A DNA stretch of 64,000 nucleotides from contig DATELQ010000036.1 of assembly GCA_035276475.1 (NCBI GenBank), positions 1 through 64,000 on the forward strand, in the 5' to 3' direction. The number at the start of each line of letters is the position of its first letter. Within the stretch, counting starts at the first letter, position 1. Below, in pieces: positions 41,712-50,210 of the stretch. Under the pieces are notes generated by a model. That model searched no databases, was not told the origin of the DNA, and was given only the letters and a program-made list of their open reading frames with translations. The stretch comes from DATDFB01 sp035276475. GTDB taxonomy: Bacteria > Acidobacteriota > Thermoanaerobaculia > Gp7-AA8. The position numbers were made by a program, and so were the translations under genes.

Positions 41712-44084
41712 CTAATGGTGCGAGTACGGCGACTGACTCGGCGCCACCTCCACCACCGTCATCATTCCGCGATCCTCGTGAGCCAGGATGTGACAGTGGA
41801 TGACGTAGAAGCCGGCGTAGTCGACGAAACGGCTGCGCATCTTGAACCAGCCCGGAATCACGATCTGCTTCCCATTGCCATCGACGATCGGTTTGTCATT
41901 CTTCTTCGTCACCGGGTCCTGGGTCACGGCCTGCAGCCCGCCCGGGATGGGGAAGACATCCCACCAGATCGCATCCGTCGCCGCGAACTTGGGAGGCGTG
42001 CATGACTTCCACGTTTCCGGCTTCTTCGGATCGAGGAAACACTGCTCCGGGCTCGTCCGCGTCGACTCGTCGGTGATGTACCGCGGCGTTGTCCCATCCG
42101 CGAGCCTTTCCATCGGCTCGAACGTCTCGATGACCTGGAAGGGGTTGATGTGGATGTGGAAGGGATGCTCGATCTGCGCGAAGTTGCGGACCGTCCACTC
42201 CTCGGTCGTATTCAGCCGCACCAGCGCGCCGACGTCGCCGTCGAACGACTTGCCGTCGATCTGGTGCACCGCGGCCGGCTTCCGAGGGGGACCGACGCCG
42301 CCCTCGAATACCTGCGGAATCGTGGAGAAGTCGATGGTCTTCGTGGCCTTCACGGAACTGGCCGGAATGTCGTTCAAAAAGTCGGGGAAATTCGGGTCCG
42401 CCGTCTTGACGAAGTCCATCGGCGGCGAGGGCTTCGAGCCCGTGATCTTCACCGTGAGCAGGTTGATCGGATAGGGGCTGTTGTTCGACGGCTCGACGGT
42501 GTTCCGGACGTGGAACGTGCAGGAGTTGGGGGCGGCGCACGAGTCCGGAGCCTTGACGAGGAGATCGATGCGGTTGCCCGAGGCGAGCAGGAACGTATGG
42601 TCGGCCGTCTTCTGGTAGTTGGTGTCCTTGAGCTGCACGCCGTCGCGCGCCAGGATGCGCCAGTGGAAGCCGGCCGGCGGCCCCTCGTCGAACAGCACGC
42701 CCGCGCGGGAGGCGCCGTTCACGATGCGCCACATCTGCACCTCGCCCGGCGCCATGGTGACGACGGGACTGATCCGTCCGTTGATCGAGAAGTCGTTGCC
42801 GCGGTCCTGCCCCTGGCCTTTCATCAGGTTCGGCGTCGTTCCGAGCTGATTGATCACCATGACCGGCTGCTTCCGCGTCCATTGCGGACCGTAGGCCTTG
42901 TACTGCTCGTTCAGGTAGTCGTCGTACGGCCCCTCGATGATGAACGCGCCGATCATGCCGTTGGAAACGTCGATGGTCGTCGAGCCGTGCTTGTGCGCGT
43001 GATACCAGTGCGTTCCCGGCGCCTGCCCCATCTGCAGCGGCAACCGCGGCGGATCTTCGGTCAGAAGAGGACTCCAGGCGCTTCCCTGCGACTCCGCACC
43101 GCCGGCGCCGGCGGTGTGCGCGGCGTGCGCATCCGGCGCCGTTGCGGGCGCGGGTGCGGGCGTCTTCGCGTTGGGGAGATACGGCAGCCGGAAGCAGTAC
43201 GGGTACGAGCCGATGTAGTACTGCGGCCAGGCGCCGTTGGCCAGCACCTGCTCGTTCACGGGCCAGACTTTGTTGATCGTGCCGGGCTGAGAGTCGAACT
43301 GCATCAGCCGCTCGCGCTGCATGTCGGTCCACGACTTCGGCAGGTCGCTCCACTTGCGCGGCCAGGTGCGGTACTGGATCGCTCCCAGCTCCACTTCGCA
43401 GCGCCGGAAGAACTCGTCGAAGGGGGCCTTGACGTCGTCCGGCTTCACCGGCGCGCCCGCCAGGCGTCGTGACGAGAGCACTTCGAGGAAGACGTTGTCG
43501 CCGGTCGTATTCGGATTCGTGTGCGTGCCATGGAAGTGGATGTTCGCGGTGGTGGAGCCGTGGAAGCAGTTCGGATAGGTGTCGGCGCCGGGATAGCCGG
43601 CGCTCGAGTCGTCGCACTGCCGCTGGTCTCCGCGGTCGACGCCCTGGCCCCCGTCGCGCGACAGGTTGAACTTGGCCGGATCGATGTTGTTCAGGAACGT
43701 CAGCTCGATGACGTCGCCGACGCGCGCGCGGAGCGTCGGGCCGGGCATCGGATCGCCGTAGCTTCCCTCCGGAATGGCGGCGTACGGCGGCTGCGCCTCG
43801 GCGCTGCGCAGCGCGCGGATCCACTGCGGCCAGCAGGCCTCGAAGGTCCCGGGCTGGCCCGGCTGGGCCGACGCGTTGTTGATCCTGATCGGATAACGCT
43901 CCGGGATCCGGTTCAGCTCACTGCTGACGGTGACGGTCGCGCGCAGGCGCCCGCCGCTCGTGACGAGCTCGGGGATCTTCGGGAGATCCTGGTTGTCGGG
44001 CAGGCACTTGACCTGGGTATTGACCGGCTGTTGTTGCGCGTAGACGGAGACCGTGGTGAGAAGCGCGATCAAGATGCGTCGCAT
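41712..44084 (-). CDS. Secreted multicopper oxidase
   Basis: 790 residues, long for a three-domain laccase-type enzyme. Signal peptide MRRILIALLTTVSVYAQ. All four copper motifs are present: IHFHGTHTN, THWYHAHKHGS, HPFHIHINPFQ, and the type-1 block HCHILAHEDRGMM with axial Met. It would oxidise phenols, metals or other donors with O2 in the periplasm or outside. The insertion before the second motif (residues about 300-350) contains an Ala/Pro/His-rich run. ATG 44084 has GAGGGA 8 nt upstream. The cupredoxin gene ends 10 nt before, indicating an electron-transfer operon. Confidence 0.92.
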   Translation of the reverse strand: MRRILIALLTTVSVYAQQQPVNTQVKCLPDNQDLPKIPELVTSGGRLRATVTVSSELNRIPERYPIRINNASAQPGQPGTFEACWPQWIRALRSAEAQPPYAAIPEGSYGDPMPGPTLRARVGDVIELTFLNNIDPAKFNLSRDGGQGVDRGDQRQCDDSSAGYPGADTYPNCFHGSTTANIHFHGTHTNPNTTGDNVFLEVLSSRRLAGAPVKPDDVKAPFDEFFRRCEVELGAIQYRTWPRKWSDLPKSWTDMQRERLMQFDSQPGTINKVWPVNEQVLANGAWPQYYIGSYPYCFRLPYLPNAKTPAPAPATAPDAHAAHTAGAGGAESQGSAWSPLLTEDPPRLPLQMGQAPGTHWYHAHKHGSTTIDVSNGMIGAFIIEGPYDDYLNEQYKAYGPQWTRKQPVMVINQLGTTPNLMKGQGQDRGNDFSINGRISPVVTMAPGEVQMWRIVNGASRAGVLFDEGPPAGFHWRILARDGVQLKDTNYQKTADHTFLLASGNRIDLLVKAPDSCAAPNSCTFHVRNTVEPSNNSPYPINLLTVKITGSKPSPPMDFVKTADPNFPDFLNDIPASSVKATKTIDFSTIPQVFEGGVGPPRKPAAVHQIDGKSFDGDVGALVRLNTTEEWTVRNFAQIEHPFHIHINPFQVIETFEPMERLADGTTPRYITDESTRTSPEQCFLDPKKPETWKSCTPPKFAATDAIWWDVFPIPGGLQAVTQDPVTKKNDKPIVDGNGKQIVIPGWFKMRSRFVDYAGFYVIHCHILAHEDRGMMTVVEVAPSQSPYSHH

Positions 44085-44094
44085 CGTCATTCCC

Positions 44095-44394
44095 TCATTC
44101 GTTCATGTTCTGCACGGCAGCGACGAAGAGGCTCCCCACCTCGTCCTCGTGCAGCGCACAGGCGTAGGGGATGTTCGTCCCCTCGGCCGGCTCGCAGACA
44201 TAGAGCGGCCGCGAGCCCTGGCCGGGCAGGATGATCTCGGTCTCGAAACTCCCGTCGGTCATGCGGATCTGATGGGTGATGCCGGTCGTGTTCTCCCAAC
44301 TCACTCCGGCGAACTGCGGAGCCGCGAGCGAACCGGGATCGAACATCGAACCGCCGCCTTCCTTGGGCACAATACGGACGAGCAGGTCGGGCAT
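44095..44394 (-). CDS. Small cupredoxin-like protein
   Basis: 99 residues. The fold fits plastocyanin/azurin: VSWENTTGITHQIRM supplies the first copper His, and YACALHEDEVG supplies Cys and the second His. The usual axial Met after the second His is absent, with Gly at the expected place, so the copper site would be unusual or lost. There is also no signal peptide, odd for a partner of an exported oxidase. GAGAGGAG upstream supports ATG 44394. It lies directly upstream of the multicopper oxidase and probably shares its mRNA. Confidence 0.7.
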   Translation of the reverse strand: MPDLLVRIVPKEGGGSMFDPGSLAAPQFAGVSWENTTGITHQIRMTDGSFETEIILPGQGSRPLYVCEPAEGTNIPYACALHEDEVGSLFVAAVQNMNE

Positions 44395-44432
44395 GGCACT
44401 CTCCTCTCTGGATGGGGAGAGAGAGTACGCCT

Positions 44433-44918
44433 CTACGCTACCACCCACAACGCCCGCCCCGTCGCCGCCGCCTGCTTCGCGCTCAACATCAACTGTACGT
44501 ACGTCTGCACGTCGAGGTCGTCGCTGATCAGGAGGTCATCCTCCAGGTACTTCGCGGCGAGCGTCATCAGCTCCACGTCGTCGGTGGGGAGGGCGGCGGA
44601 TTCGGCGAACGCGTGCAGCGCCGCTAAAAGCTGCGAGAGGCTGGCCACCTGCAGGGGGTCGGCGGCGTTCGGGATCACGAGTGTCTCCACTGCCGCGACG
44701 TCAACCGGCACGAACACCGCCTGATAGGGCTCGACGAGCAGCGGCGCGCGGCGGGCGAGGTCGCGCCAGCCGGCGAACTCCACCGGCTCGGAGTGGTACG
44801 GATCGCCGTCGCGCAGCGTGAGCGACGGGAAGCGGCCGCGCAGCGCCGCATCGACGGCGTCCGCCAGCGCAGGGCCGAAGACGTCGCCCGCGCGGCCAAC
44901 TACGAATGTGAGGGACAC
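44433..44918 (-). CDS. Hypothetical soluble protein
   Basis: 161 residues from GTG 44918: MSLTFVVGRAGDVFGPALADAVDAAL and onwards. The C-terminal half is helical and acidic (LSQLLAALHAFAESAALPTDDVELMTLAAKYLEDDLLI). There is no signal, membrane segment or recognised motif. It lies 38 nt upstream of the cupredoxin gene in the same direction and 23 nt from the divergent MprF start. Membership in the copper operon is possible but unproven. Confidence 0.6.
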   Translation of the reverse strand: MSLTFVVGRAGDVFGPALADAVDAALRGRFPSLTLRDGDPYHSEPVEFAGWRDLARRAPLLVEPYQAVFVPVDVAAVETLVIPNAADPLQVASLSQLLAALHAFAESAALPTDDVELMTLAAKYLEDDLLISDDLDVQTYVQLMLSAKQAAATGRALWVVA

Positions 44919-44941
44919 GGGCGGATTATAGAATCGCGAGG

Positions 44942-47494
44942 TTGGAACGCTTCAAGCGGATCTTCCCGTTCGCCAAGCCGCTCATCGTCGTGGCGCTCTT
45001 CGCCGTGGCGCTGCGCATCCTTCAGGACACCCTCGCCAAATTCAACTACCACCAGGTCATCCACTACGTCAGCAACCTGCCGGCCGACCAGATCATCCTC
45101 TCCATCGTCCTTACCCTCTTCGGCTACCTGGTCATGACCGGCTACGACACCCTGGCCTTCCGCTACATCCGCCACCCGCTCCCCTACCCCAAAATCGCTC
45201 TCGCCTCGTTCATCGGCTACGCGTTCAACAACAACGTCGGGCTCTCCGGACTCGTCGGCGGCTCGCTGCGCTACCGCTTGTACAACGCGTGGCGATTGAA
45301 CGGCGTCGACATCGCCCGCGTCATCGCCTTCTGCACCATCAGCTTCTGGCTCGGCTTCGTCATCCTCGGCGGGATCTTCTTCATCGTCGCGCCGCCCGCC
45401 GTCCCGGCGAACCTCCACGTCCCATTCGACTCCGTGCGCATCCTCGGCGTCGTCTTGCTCCTGCCGGCGATTGCGTACATGGCGTGGATCGCGTTCCGGC
45501 GCAAGCCGCTGCGCATCCGGCAGTGGGAGTTCGAGCTCCCCTCGCCCGCCCTCTTCTTCTCCCAAGTCGCGGTCTCGAGCCTCGACTGGGTCGTCGCCGC
45601 CGCCGTCCTCTACATCCTCCTCCCCGACAGCCTGCCGCTGAACTTCGCGCGCTTCCTCGGCATCTTCCTTCTCGCGCAGATCGCCGGCGTGGCCTCGAAC
45701 GTCCCGGGCGGCCTCGGCATCTTCGAAGCCATCTCCCTCATCTTCCTCGCACCGTACTACCCCGCCGCGGCCATCCTCGGCGCGCTCGTCGCCTTCCGCG
45801 CCATCTACTACCTCGTGCCGCTCGGCGTGGCCATCATCCTTCTGGCCGCGCACGAGATCGTGGAGAAGCGCGAAGGGGTGGCCAAGGCCTGGCGGATCTT
45901 CGGGCGGTGGGCGCCCGGCATCGCGCCGCAGCTCCTCGCCTTCACGACGTTCGTCGGCGGCGCCGTGCTCCTCTTCTCCGGCGCGACGCCGGAGCTCGGC
46001 CACCGCGTGCGCTGGATCCGCCGCCTCGTGCCGCTGCCGCTCGTGGAGATCTCGCACTTCCTCTCCAGCATCGGCGGCGCGGCGCTGCTCCTCCTCGCGC
46101 GCGGTCTGCAGCGGCGGCTCGACGCCGCGTACCAGATCACCGTCGGCGTCCTCGTCCTCGGCATCTTCTTTCAGATCCTTAAAGGCGCCGACTTCGAGGA
46201 AGCCTTCATCCTGGCCATCATGCTCTTCGGCCTGGTGGCGTCGCGGCGGCACTTCTACCGCAAGGCCTCGCTCCTCAACGAAGGCTTCGGCCCCGGCTGG
46301 ATCGCCGCGATCCTTCTCGTCCTCATCACCTCCGCGTGGCTCGGCTTCTTCAGCTACAAGCACATCGAGTATTCGCGCGAGCTGTGGTGGCGCTTCCAGT
46401 TCCGCGCCGACGCGCCGCGCTTCCTGCGCGCCTCCGTCGGCGTCGTCGGCGTGCTGCTCCTCTTCTCCATCGGGCGACTGCTGCGCCCCGCCGCGCCGGA
46501 GCCCGATCCGCCGGCGGCGGAGGAGATCGAGCGCGCCGCGACGATCGTCGACACTGACGTCAGCTCCCACGCGCACCTCGCGCTCCTCGGCGACAAGCCG
46601 CTCCTCTTCAGCGAGAGCGGGCGCGCCTTCATCATGTACGGCGTCGAGGGGCGAAGTTGGATCGCCATGGGCGACCCGGTCGGCCCCGAGGACGAGAAGC
46701 AGGAGCTGCTCTGGAAGTTCCGCGAGCTCTGCGACCTCCACGCCGGCTGGCCGGTCTTCTACGAGATCCAGCGCGAGAACCTCCACCGCTACCTCGACCT
46801 CGGGCTCATCCCGCTGAAGATCGGCGAGCAGGCGCGCGTCGACCTCGAGTCCTTCTCGCTCGAAGGGGGCTCGCGCAAGTGGATGCGCAAGATGCAGCGC
46901 AAGGTGGAGGCGGAGGAATGCGCCTTCTCGATCGAGCCTGCCGAGGCGATCCTGCCGGAGCTCCGCACCATCTCCGACTCGTGGCTCGCCGAGAAGAAGA
47001 CGCGCGAGAAAGGCTTCTCGCTCGGATTCTTCGCCGAGGACTACATCCGCCGCTATCCCGTCGCCGTCGTGCGGCGCGGCGGACGCGCCGTCGCCTTCGC
47101 GAACCTCTGGCCCTCGGGGACGAAAGAGGAGCTCTCCGTCGACCTCATGCGCCATCTCCCCGAGGCGCCGGGCGGGGTGATGGACTACATCTTCGTCAAC
47201 CTCATCGTCTGGGGACAGCAGCAGGGCTACCGCTGGTTCAACCTCGGCATGGCGCCGCTGGCGGGGCTCGAGAACCGCTCCCTCGGCACGATGTGGAGCC
47301 GTGTGGGCGCGCTCACATACCGCCTCGGCGAAAACTTCTATAATTTCCAAGGGCTCCGACAGTACAAGGACAAGTTCGATCCGGTGTGGGAGCCGATGTA
47401 CATCGCTTCACCCGGAGGGTTGGCGCTGCCGCGGATCCTCACGAACCTCGCGGCGCTGATCTCCGGCGGCCTTCGCGGTGTCGTAACGAAATGA
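44942..47494 (+). CDS. mprF: Aminoacyl-phosphatidylglycerol synthase/flippase MprF
   Basis: 850 residues, normal for the bifunctional enzyme. About 14 membrane helices (residues 1-520) form the flippase, with the conserved YAFNNNVGLSGLVGGSLRYRLY and ASNVPGGLGIFEAI. The cytosolic C-terminal DUF2156/GNAT-like synthase (about 540-840) has GRSWIAMGDPVGP, GSRKWMRKMQRKVE and WFNLGMAPLAGLENR. It transfers Lys or Ala from tRNA to phosphatidylglycerol and flips the product, lowering surface negative charge. The start is TTG 44942 with a weak ribosome site, so a nearby alternative is possible. It overlaps the next gene by ATGA. Confidence 0.93.
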   Translation: MERFKRIFPFAKPLIVVALFAVALRILQDTLAKFNYHQVIHYVSNLPADQIILSIVLTLFGYLVMTGYDTLAFRYIRHPLPYPKIALASFIGYAFNNNVGLSGLVGGSLRYRLYNAWRLNGVDIARVIAFCTISFWLGFVILGGIFFIVAPPAVPANLHVPFDSVRILGVVLLLPAIAYMAWIAFRRKPLRIRQWEFELPSPALFFSQVAVSSLDWVVAAAVLYILLPDSLPLNFARFLGIFLLAQIAGVASNVPGGLGIFEAISLIFLAPYYPAAAILGALVAFRAIYYLVPLGVAIILLAAHEIVEKREGVAKAWRIFGRWAPGIAPQLLAFTTFVGGAVLLFSGATPELGHRVRWIRRLVPLPLVEISHFLSSIGGAALLLLARGLQRRLDAAYQITVGVLVLGIFFQILKGADFEEAFILAIMLFGLVASRRHFYRKASLLNEGFGPGWIAAILLVLITSAWLGFFSYKHIEYSRELWWRFQFRADAPRFLRASVGVVGVLLLFSIGRLLRPAAPEPDPPAAEEIERAATIVDTDVSSHAHLALLGDKPLLFSESGRAFIMYGVEGRSWIAMGDPVGPEDEKQELLWKFRELCDLHAGWPVFYEIQRENLHRYLDLGLIPLKIGEQARVDLESFSLEGGSRKWMRKMQRKVEAEECAFSIEPAEAILPELRTISDSWLAEKKTREKGFSLGFFAEDYIRRYPVAVVRRGGRAVAFANLWPSGTKEELSVDLMRHLPEAPGGVMDYIFVNLIVWGQQQGYRWFNLGMAPLAGLENRSLGTMWSRVGALTYRLGENFYNFQGLRQYKDKFDPVWEPMYIASPGGLALPRILTNLAALISGGLRGVVTK

Positions 47495-48171
47495 GACTCA
47501 TCGTCGACCCCGAGCTCGATGCCCTGCAGCAGCAGTGGCTCAACGGCGGCAGCGCGCTGCCGCTGGTGCAGCTGCTCGTCCAGCGCGGCGAGGGCGATCA
47601 GGCCGCCGCGATCGCGCGGCTCGTGCTGGCGCGCGAGGAGTGTCCGGACGCCGACGAGATCGAGCAGTGCCTCGACGACATCGACGAGGCGCCGGACGAG
47701 TGGCGCGCGCAGCTCGAAGCGATGGCCGCCGAGCCCTCGGTGGAGCGCTTCGAGGAGCTGATGCGCTTCGTCCCGCCGGAGTTCATTTACCAGCGCCTCC
47801 GCAACGCGCTGCGCAAGCTGAAAAAGCTCGGCGTCGACGGCAACGTGCTCTTTCAGTGCGCGACGAACATCGGCATGACCCCCGAGGCCATCGAGCTGGT
47901 GGAGGAGGGGCTCGTCGAGCCGGCGACGATCGTCGAGCGCGGCCTCGACAGCGCGGCACGCACGACCTACTCGGGACTCGCGGCCGAGGCGACGTTCCTC
48001 CGCGGCGACCTCGTCAGCACCATCCGCCACCTGCGCGACGCCCTGCAGCACGAGACCGACCTCTGCACCGCCTTGCCGCACATCTACTTCGTGCGCGAGC
48101 AAGCGTCACCGGAAGTCAACGCCATGCTCGACCGCGCGGGCATACCGCCCATCCCCTCCGCTGTTCCATAG
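47491..48171 (+). CDS. Helical repeat protein co-translated with MprF
   Basis: 226 residues, entirely helical in character, acidic, with pairwise repeats such as ALPLVQLLVQRGEGDQAAAIARLVLAREE and EATFLRGDLVSTIRHLRDALQHE that look TPR- or HEAT-like. There is no signal peptide or membrane segment. ATG 47491 overlaps the MprF TGA (ATGA), so stoichiometric expression with MprF is expected. It is perhaps a cytosolic partner of the synthase domain; this is inference. I do not recognise a named family. Confidence 0.65.
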   Translation: MRLIVDPELDALQQQWLNGGSALPLVQLLVQRGEGDQAAAIARLVLAREECPDADEIEQCLDDIDEAPDEWRAQLEAMAAEPSVERFEELMRFVPPEFIYQRLRNALRKLKKLGVDGNVLFQCATNIGMTPEAIELVEEGLVEPATIVERGLDSAARTTYSGLAAEATFLRGDLVSTIRHLRDALQHETDLCTALPHIYFVREQASPEVNAMLDRAGIPPIPSAVP

Positions 48172-48177
48172 CCGAGT

Positions 48178-48852
48178 TTGGTCCGGAACTTTTTTCTTCT
48201 CACGATTCTCGTCTGCGCTGCGACCGCCGCGGCCGCCGAGGCGAAGCTGCCGCTCATCGAAGTGCCGGCGGCCCGGGGCGGCTCCGACACGCTCGTGGTC
48301 TTCGTGTCGGGCGACGGCGGCTGGGCGGCGATCGACAAGTCGATCTCGAAGGTCCTCGCGGACAACGGACTGCCGGTCGTCGGCCTCAACGCCCTGCAGT
48401 ATTTCTGGACGAAGCGGACGCCGGAGACCGCCGCGAAGGACTTGCAGTCGATCTGCGACCGCTATCTCTCCTCGTGGAAAAAAGGGCGGCTGCTTTTCGT
48501 CGGCTACTCGCGCGGCGCTGACGTGCTGCCGGCGATGATCACCCGCCTCTCGCCGGAGCTGCAGTCACGGATCCGCCTCATCGCGCTGCTCGGGCCGAGC
48601 CCGAAAGTGCAGTTCGAGTTTCACATGGCGGACTGGGTGCATTCGGCGTCGAAGGGGCTGGCGGTGAAACCGGAGGTGGAGAAGCTGCGCTCGCACTCGA
48701 TCCTCTGCCTCTCCGGCGAGGACGACAAAGACTCGCTCTGCCGCGAGCTCGGCGGACAGCCGCACATCAACATCGTGACGCTCAAGGGCGCGCATCACTT
48801 CGACGGCGGCTACGAGAAGCTCGGCCGCATCATCCTCGAGCAGTTGAAGTGA
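48178..48852 (+). CDS. VirJ/AcvB-family periplasmic hydrolase, copy 1
   Basis: 224 residues from TTG 48178. Signal peptide, then TLVVFVSGDGGWAAIDKSIS, the nucleophile elbow VGYSRGADVLP (Ser in GxSxG), and the C-terminal LKGAHHFDGGYE with catalytic His. This is the VirJ domain found in Agrobacterium VirJ and AcvB. AcvB is encoded with the MprF homologue LpiA and hydrolyses lysyl-phosphatidylglycerol, so its position behind mprF strongly suggests removal of aminoacyl groups from lipid in the periplasm. It lies 6 nt after the helical protein gene. Confidence 0.85.
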   Translation: MVRNFFLLTILVCAATAAAAEAKLPLIEVPAARGGSDTLVVFVSGDGGWAAIDKSISKVLADNGLPVVGLNALQYFWTKRTPETAAKDLQSICDRYLSSWKKGRLLFVGYSRGADVLPAMITRLSPELQSRIRLIALLGPSPKVQFEFHMADWVHSASKGLAVKPEVEKLRSHSILCLSGEDDKDSLCRELGGQPHINIVTLKGAHHFDGGYEKLGRIILEQLK

Positions 48853-48864
48853 GACACAGGGAAC

Positions 48865-49002
48865 CGACGAAGGGCCTCCGGCGGGCGGGCACGGCCCGCG
48901 GCGTTTGTTGGCGCGCGAATCGTGCTTCGTGCGAGACGCGCGCGTTCGGCCGGAGGCAACCAGCGGTGCGGGCCGTGCCCGCCCGCCGGAGGCCTCTCGT
49001 CG
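48865..49002. repeat. 138-bp cruciform-forming inverted repeat between tandem virJ-like genes
   Basis: Arms 48865-48910 and 48957-49002 pair over most of 46 bp (core GGCCTCCGGCGGGCGGGCAC and its complement). The 46-bp centre contains a further GCGCGCG/CGCGCGC stem. It separates the two virJ-like genes of one operon and would be transcribed as a very stable structure. It overlaps the possible start codons of the second gene. Confidence 0.7.
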
Positions 49003-49688
49003 TTCTCCTCGTTCTGCTGCTCGCGGCGACTGCCGCCGCCGCGCGCGCGGAGTGCGTCGGGCGCGCCGACGTGCGCGACCTCCCGCTCGTGGAGCTGCCG
49101 GCGACGCAGCAGAAGGGCGACCGCTTCGCCGTCATGATCTCCGGCGACGGCGGCTGGCGGCGCATCGACAGCAAAGTGACGGACAAGCTGCGCGCCGACG
49201 GGATGCCGGTCGTCGGCTTCCTCGCCAACGAGTACCTCCGCACGCGGCGCACGCCTGACGACTGCGGCTGCGCGCTGGAGCGCGTCGTCCGCTACTACCG
49301 CATCGTCTGGAAGAAGCCGAACGTCGTGCTGATCGGCTACTCGCGCGGCGCCGACACGCTGCCGTTCATGGCCAGCCGCCTCCCCGCCGACCTCCGCCCG
49401 TCCATCAAGCTCATCGCGCTGCTCGGCCTCGAGTCGACGATCGACTTCAAGTACACGCCGTCGTGGTTCTTCTGGCATTTCACAAAGGAGCCGCAGTTTC
49501 CGGTCAAGCCGGAGCTGGAGAAGCTGCGCGGGCAGAACATCCTCTGCGTCTACGGCGAGAAGGAGAAGGCGTCGCTCTGCCACGAGCTCGATCCGAGACT
49601 CGCCAAGATCGTGCGCGAGCCGGGCGGGCATCACTTCGCCGGCAAGTACGCGGACGTGGCTGAGGCGATACTAGCGCTTAGCGATTAG
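48966..49688 (+). CDS. VirJ/AcvB-family periplasmic hydrolase, copy 2
   Basis: About 240 residues. A hydrophobic signal segment (PLVVLLVLLLAATAAAARA) precedes the VirJ domain: DRFAVMISGDGGWRRIDSKV, nucleophile elbow IGYSRGADTLP, and EPGGHHFAGKYADV with catalytic His. It is clearly a paralogue of copy 1, with the same block order but diverged sequence. A DCGCALE pair of cysteines is unique to this copy. GTG 48966 or 48975 is chosen; a GTG at 48849 overlapping the previous stop is possible but would translate the palindrome. Its TAG stop lies in a GCGRTT repeat. Confidence 0.8.
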   Translation: MRAVPARRRPLVVLLVLLLAATAAAARAECVGRADVRDLPLVELPATQQKGDRFAVMISGDGGWRRIDSKVTDKLRADGMPVVGFLANEYLRTRRTPDDCGCALERVVRYYRIVWKKPNVVLIGYSRGADTLPFMASRLPADLRPSIKLIALLGLESTIDFKYTPSWFFWHFTKEPQFPVKPELEKLRGQNILCVYGEKEKASLCHELDPRLAKIVREPGGHHFAGKYADVAEAILALSD

Positions 49689-49746
49689 CGGTTGGCGTTT
49701 AGGCCCGCCGCCCTCCTAACCGCGAATCGCCAATCGCCAACCGCTA
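49676..49746. repeat. GCGRTT-rich palindromic element, second copy
   Basis: Same family as 6133-6210. GCGATTAGCGGTTGGCG on the left is mirrored by CGCCAATCGCCAACCGCTA on the right. It supplies the TAG of the second virJ-like gene (49686-49688) and the TAG of the convergent DUF4440 gene (49744-49746, minus strand). Both stops are followed by CGGTTGGCG. It probably also terminates transcription in both directions. Confidence 0.6.
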
Positions 49747-50193
49747 TCTCGCCGGCCGGTCCGAGTTGAAGATGTCGTAAATCCCCTTCCACTGGCCGCC
49801 GCGCCGCTGCCACGTCAGCGTGAACTTGCCGTTGTCCTCGATCGGCGCGCCGCCGCCCTTCGGCGTGATCTTCAGGTTGTAATGCCCGATCTCGACGGCG
49901 AGGTCGCCCGACTGGATGACGCGGTCCGCCGCGACGGTGGCGTCGATCTGCCCCGCGGCGAGGAAGCCCGACCAGAACTGCCGAACGGCGTCGCGCCCGC
50001 GGAAGGCCGGGAAGTTCGGCGGCATCAGCACCGCGTCGTCGGCGTAGATCGCCATCATGCCGTCGACGTTGCCGGCGCGTGCGGCGGCGCTGAACTCCTC
50101 ATCCATCTTGCGAATGGCCTGCTCGGCGTCGCTGCCCGGCATGGATGCGCAGGCGGCGACCAGAAGTGCGGCGAGAAGCGCAATTTTCTTCAT
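49744..50193 (-). CDS. DUF4440/SnoaL-like lipoprotein
   Basis: 149 residues. Lipoprotein signal MKKIALLAALLVAAC with lipobox Cys15, then a cone-shaped NTF2-like domain: AIRKMDEEFSAAARAGNVDGMMAIYADDAVLMPPN, FRGRDAVRQFWSGF, and the closing strands GKFTLTWQRRGGQWKGIYDIFNSD. The family (DUF4440) includes ketosteroid-isomerase-like proteins, usually without a defined substrate. It is divergent from the small lipoprotein gene with 17 bp between starts. Confidence 0.85.
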   Translation of the reverse strand: MKKIALLAALLVAACASMPGSDAEQAIRKMDEEFSAAARAGNVDGMMAIYADDAVLMPPNFPAFRGRDAVRQFWSGFLAAGQIDATVAADRVIQSGDLAVEIGHYNLKITPKGGGAPIEDNGKFTLTWQRRGGQWKGIYDIFNSDRPAR

Positions 50194-50210
50194 GGGCGTA
50201 GAATCGCACC

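Noticed and set aside
41715..42005. Plus-strand frame continuing from the minisatellite
   Set aside because: It is antisense to the multicopper oxidase 3' end and is His/Arg-rich without a ribosome site.
48849..48965. Upstream GTG start for the second virJ-like gene
   Set aside because: It would translate the long palindrome into an Arg-rich leader ahead of the signal peptide; starts at 48966 or 48975 fit better, though coupling with the previous stop keeps it possible.
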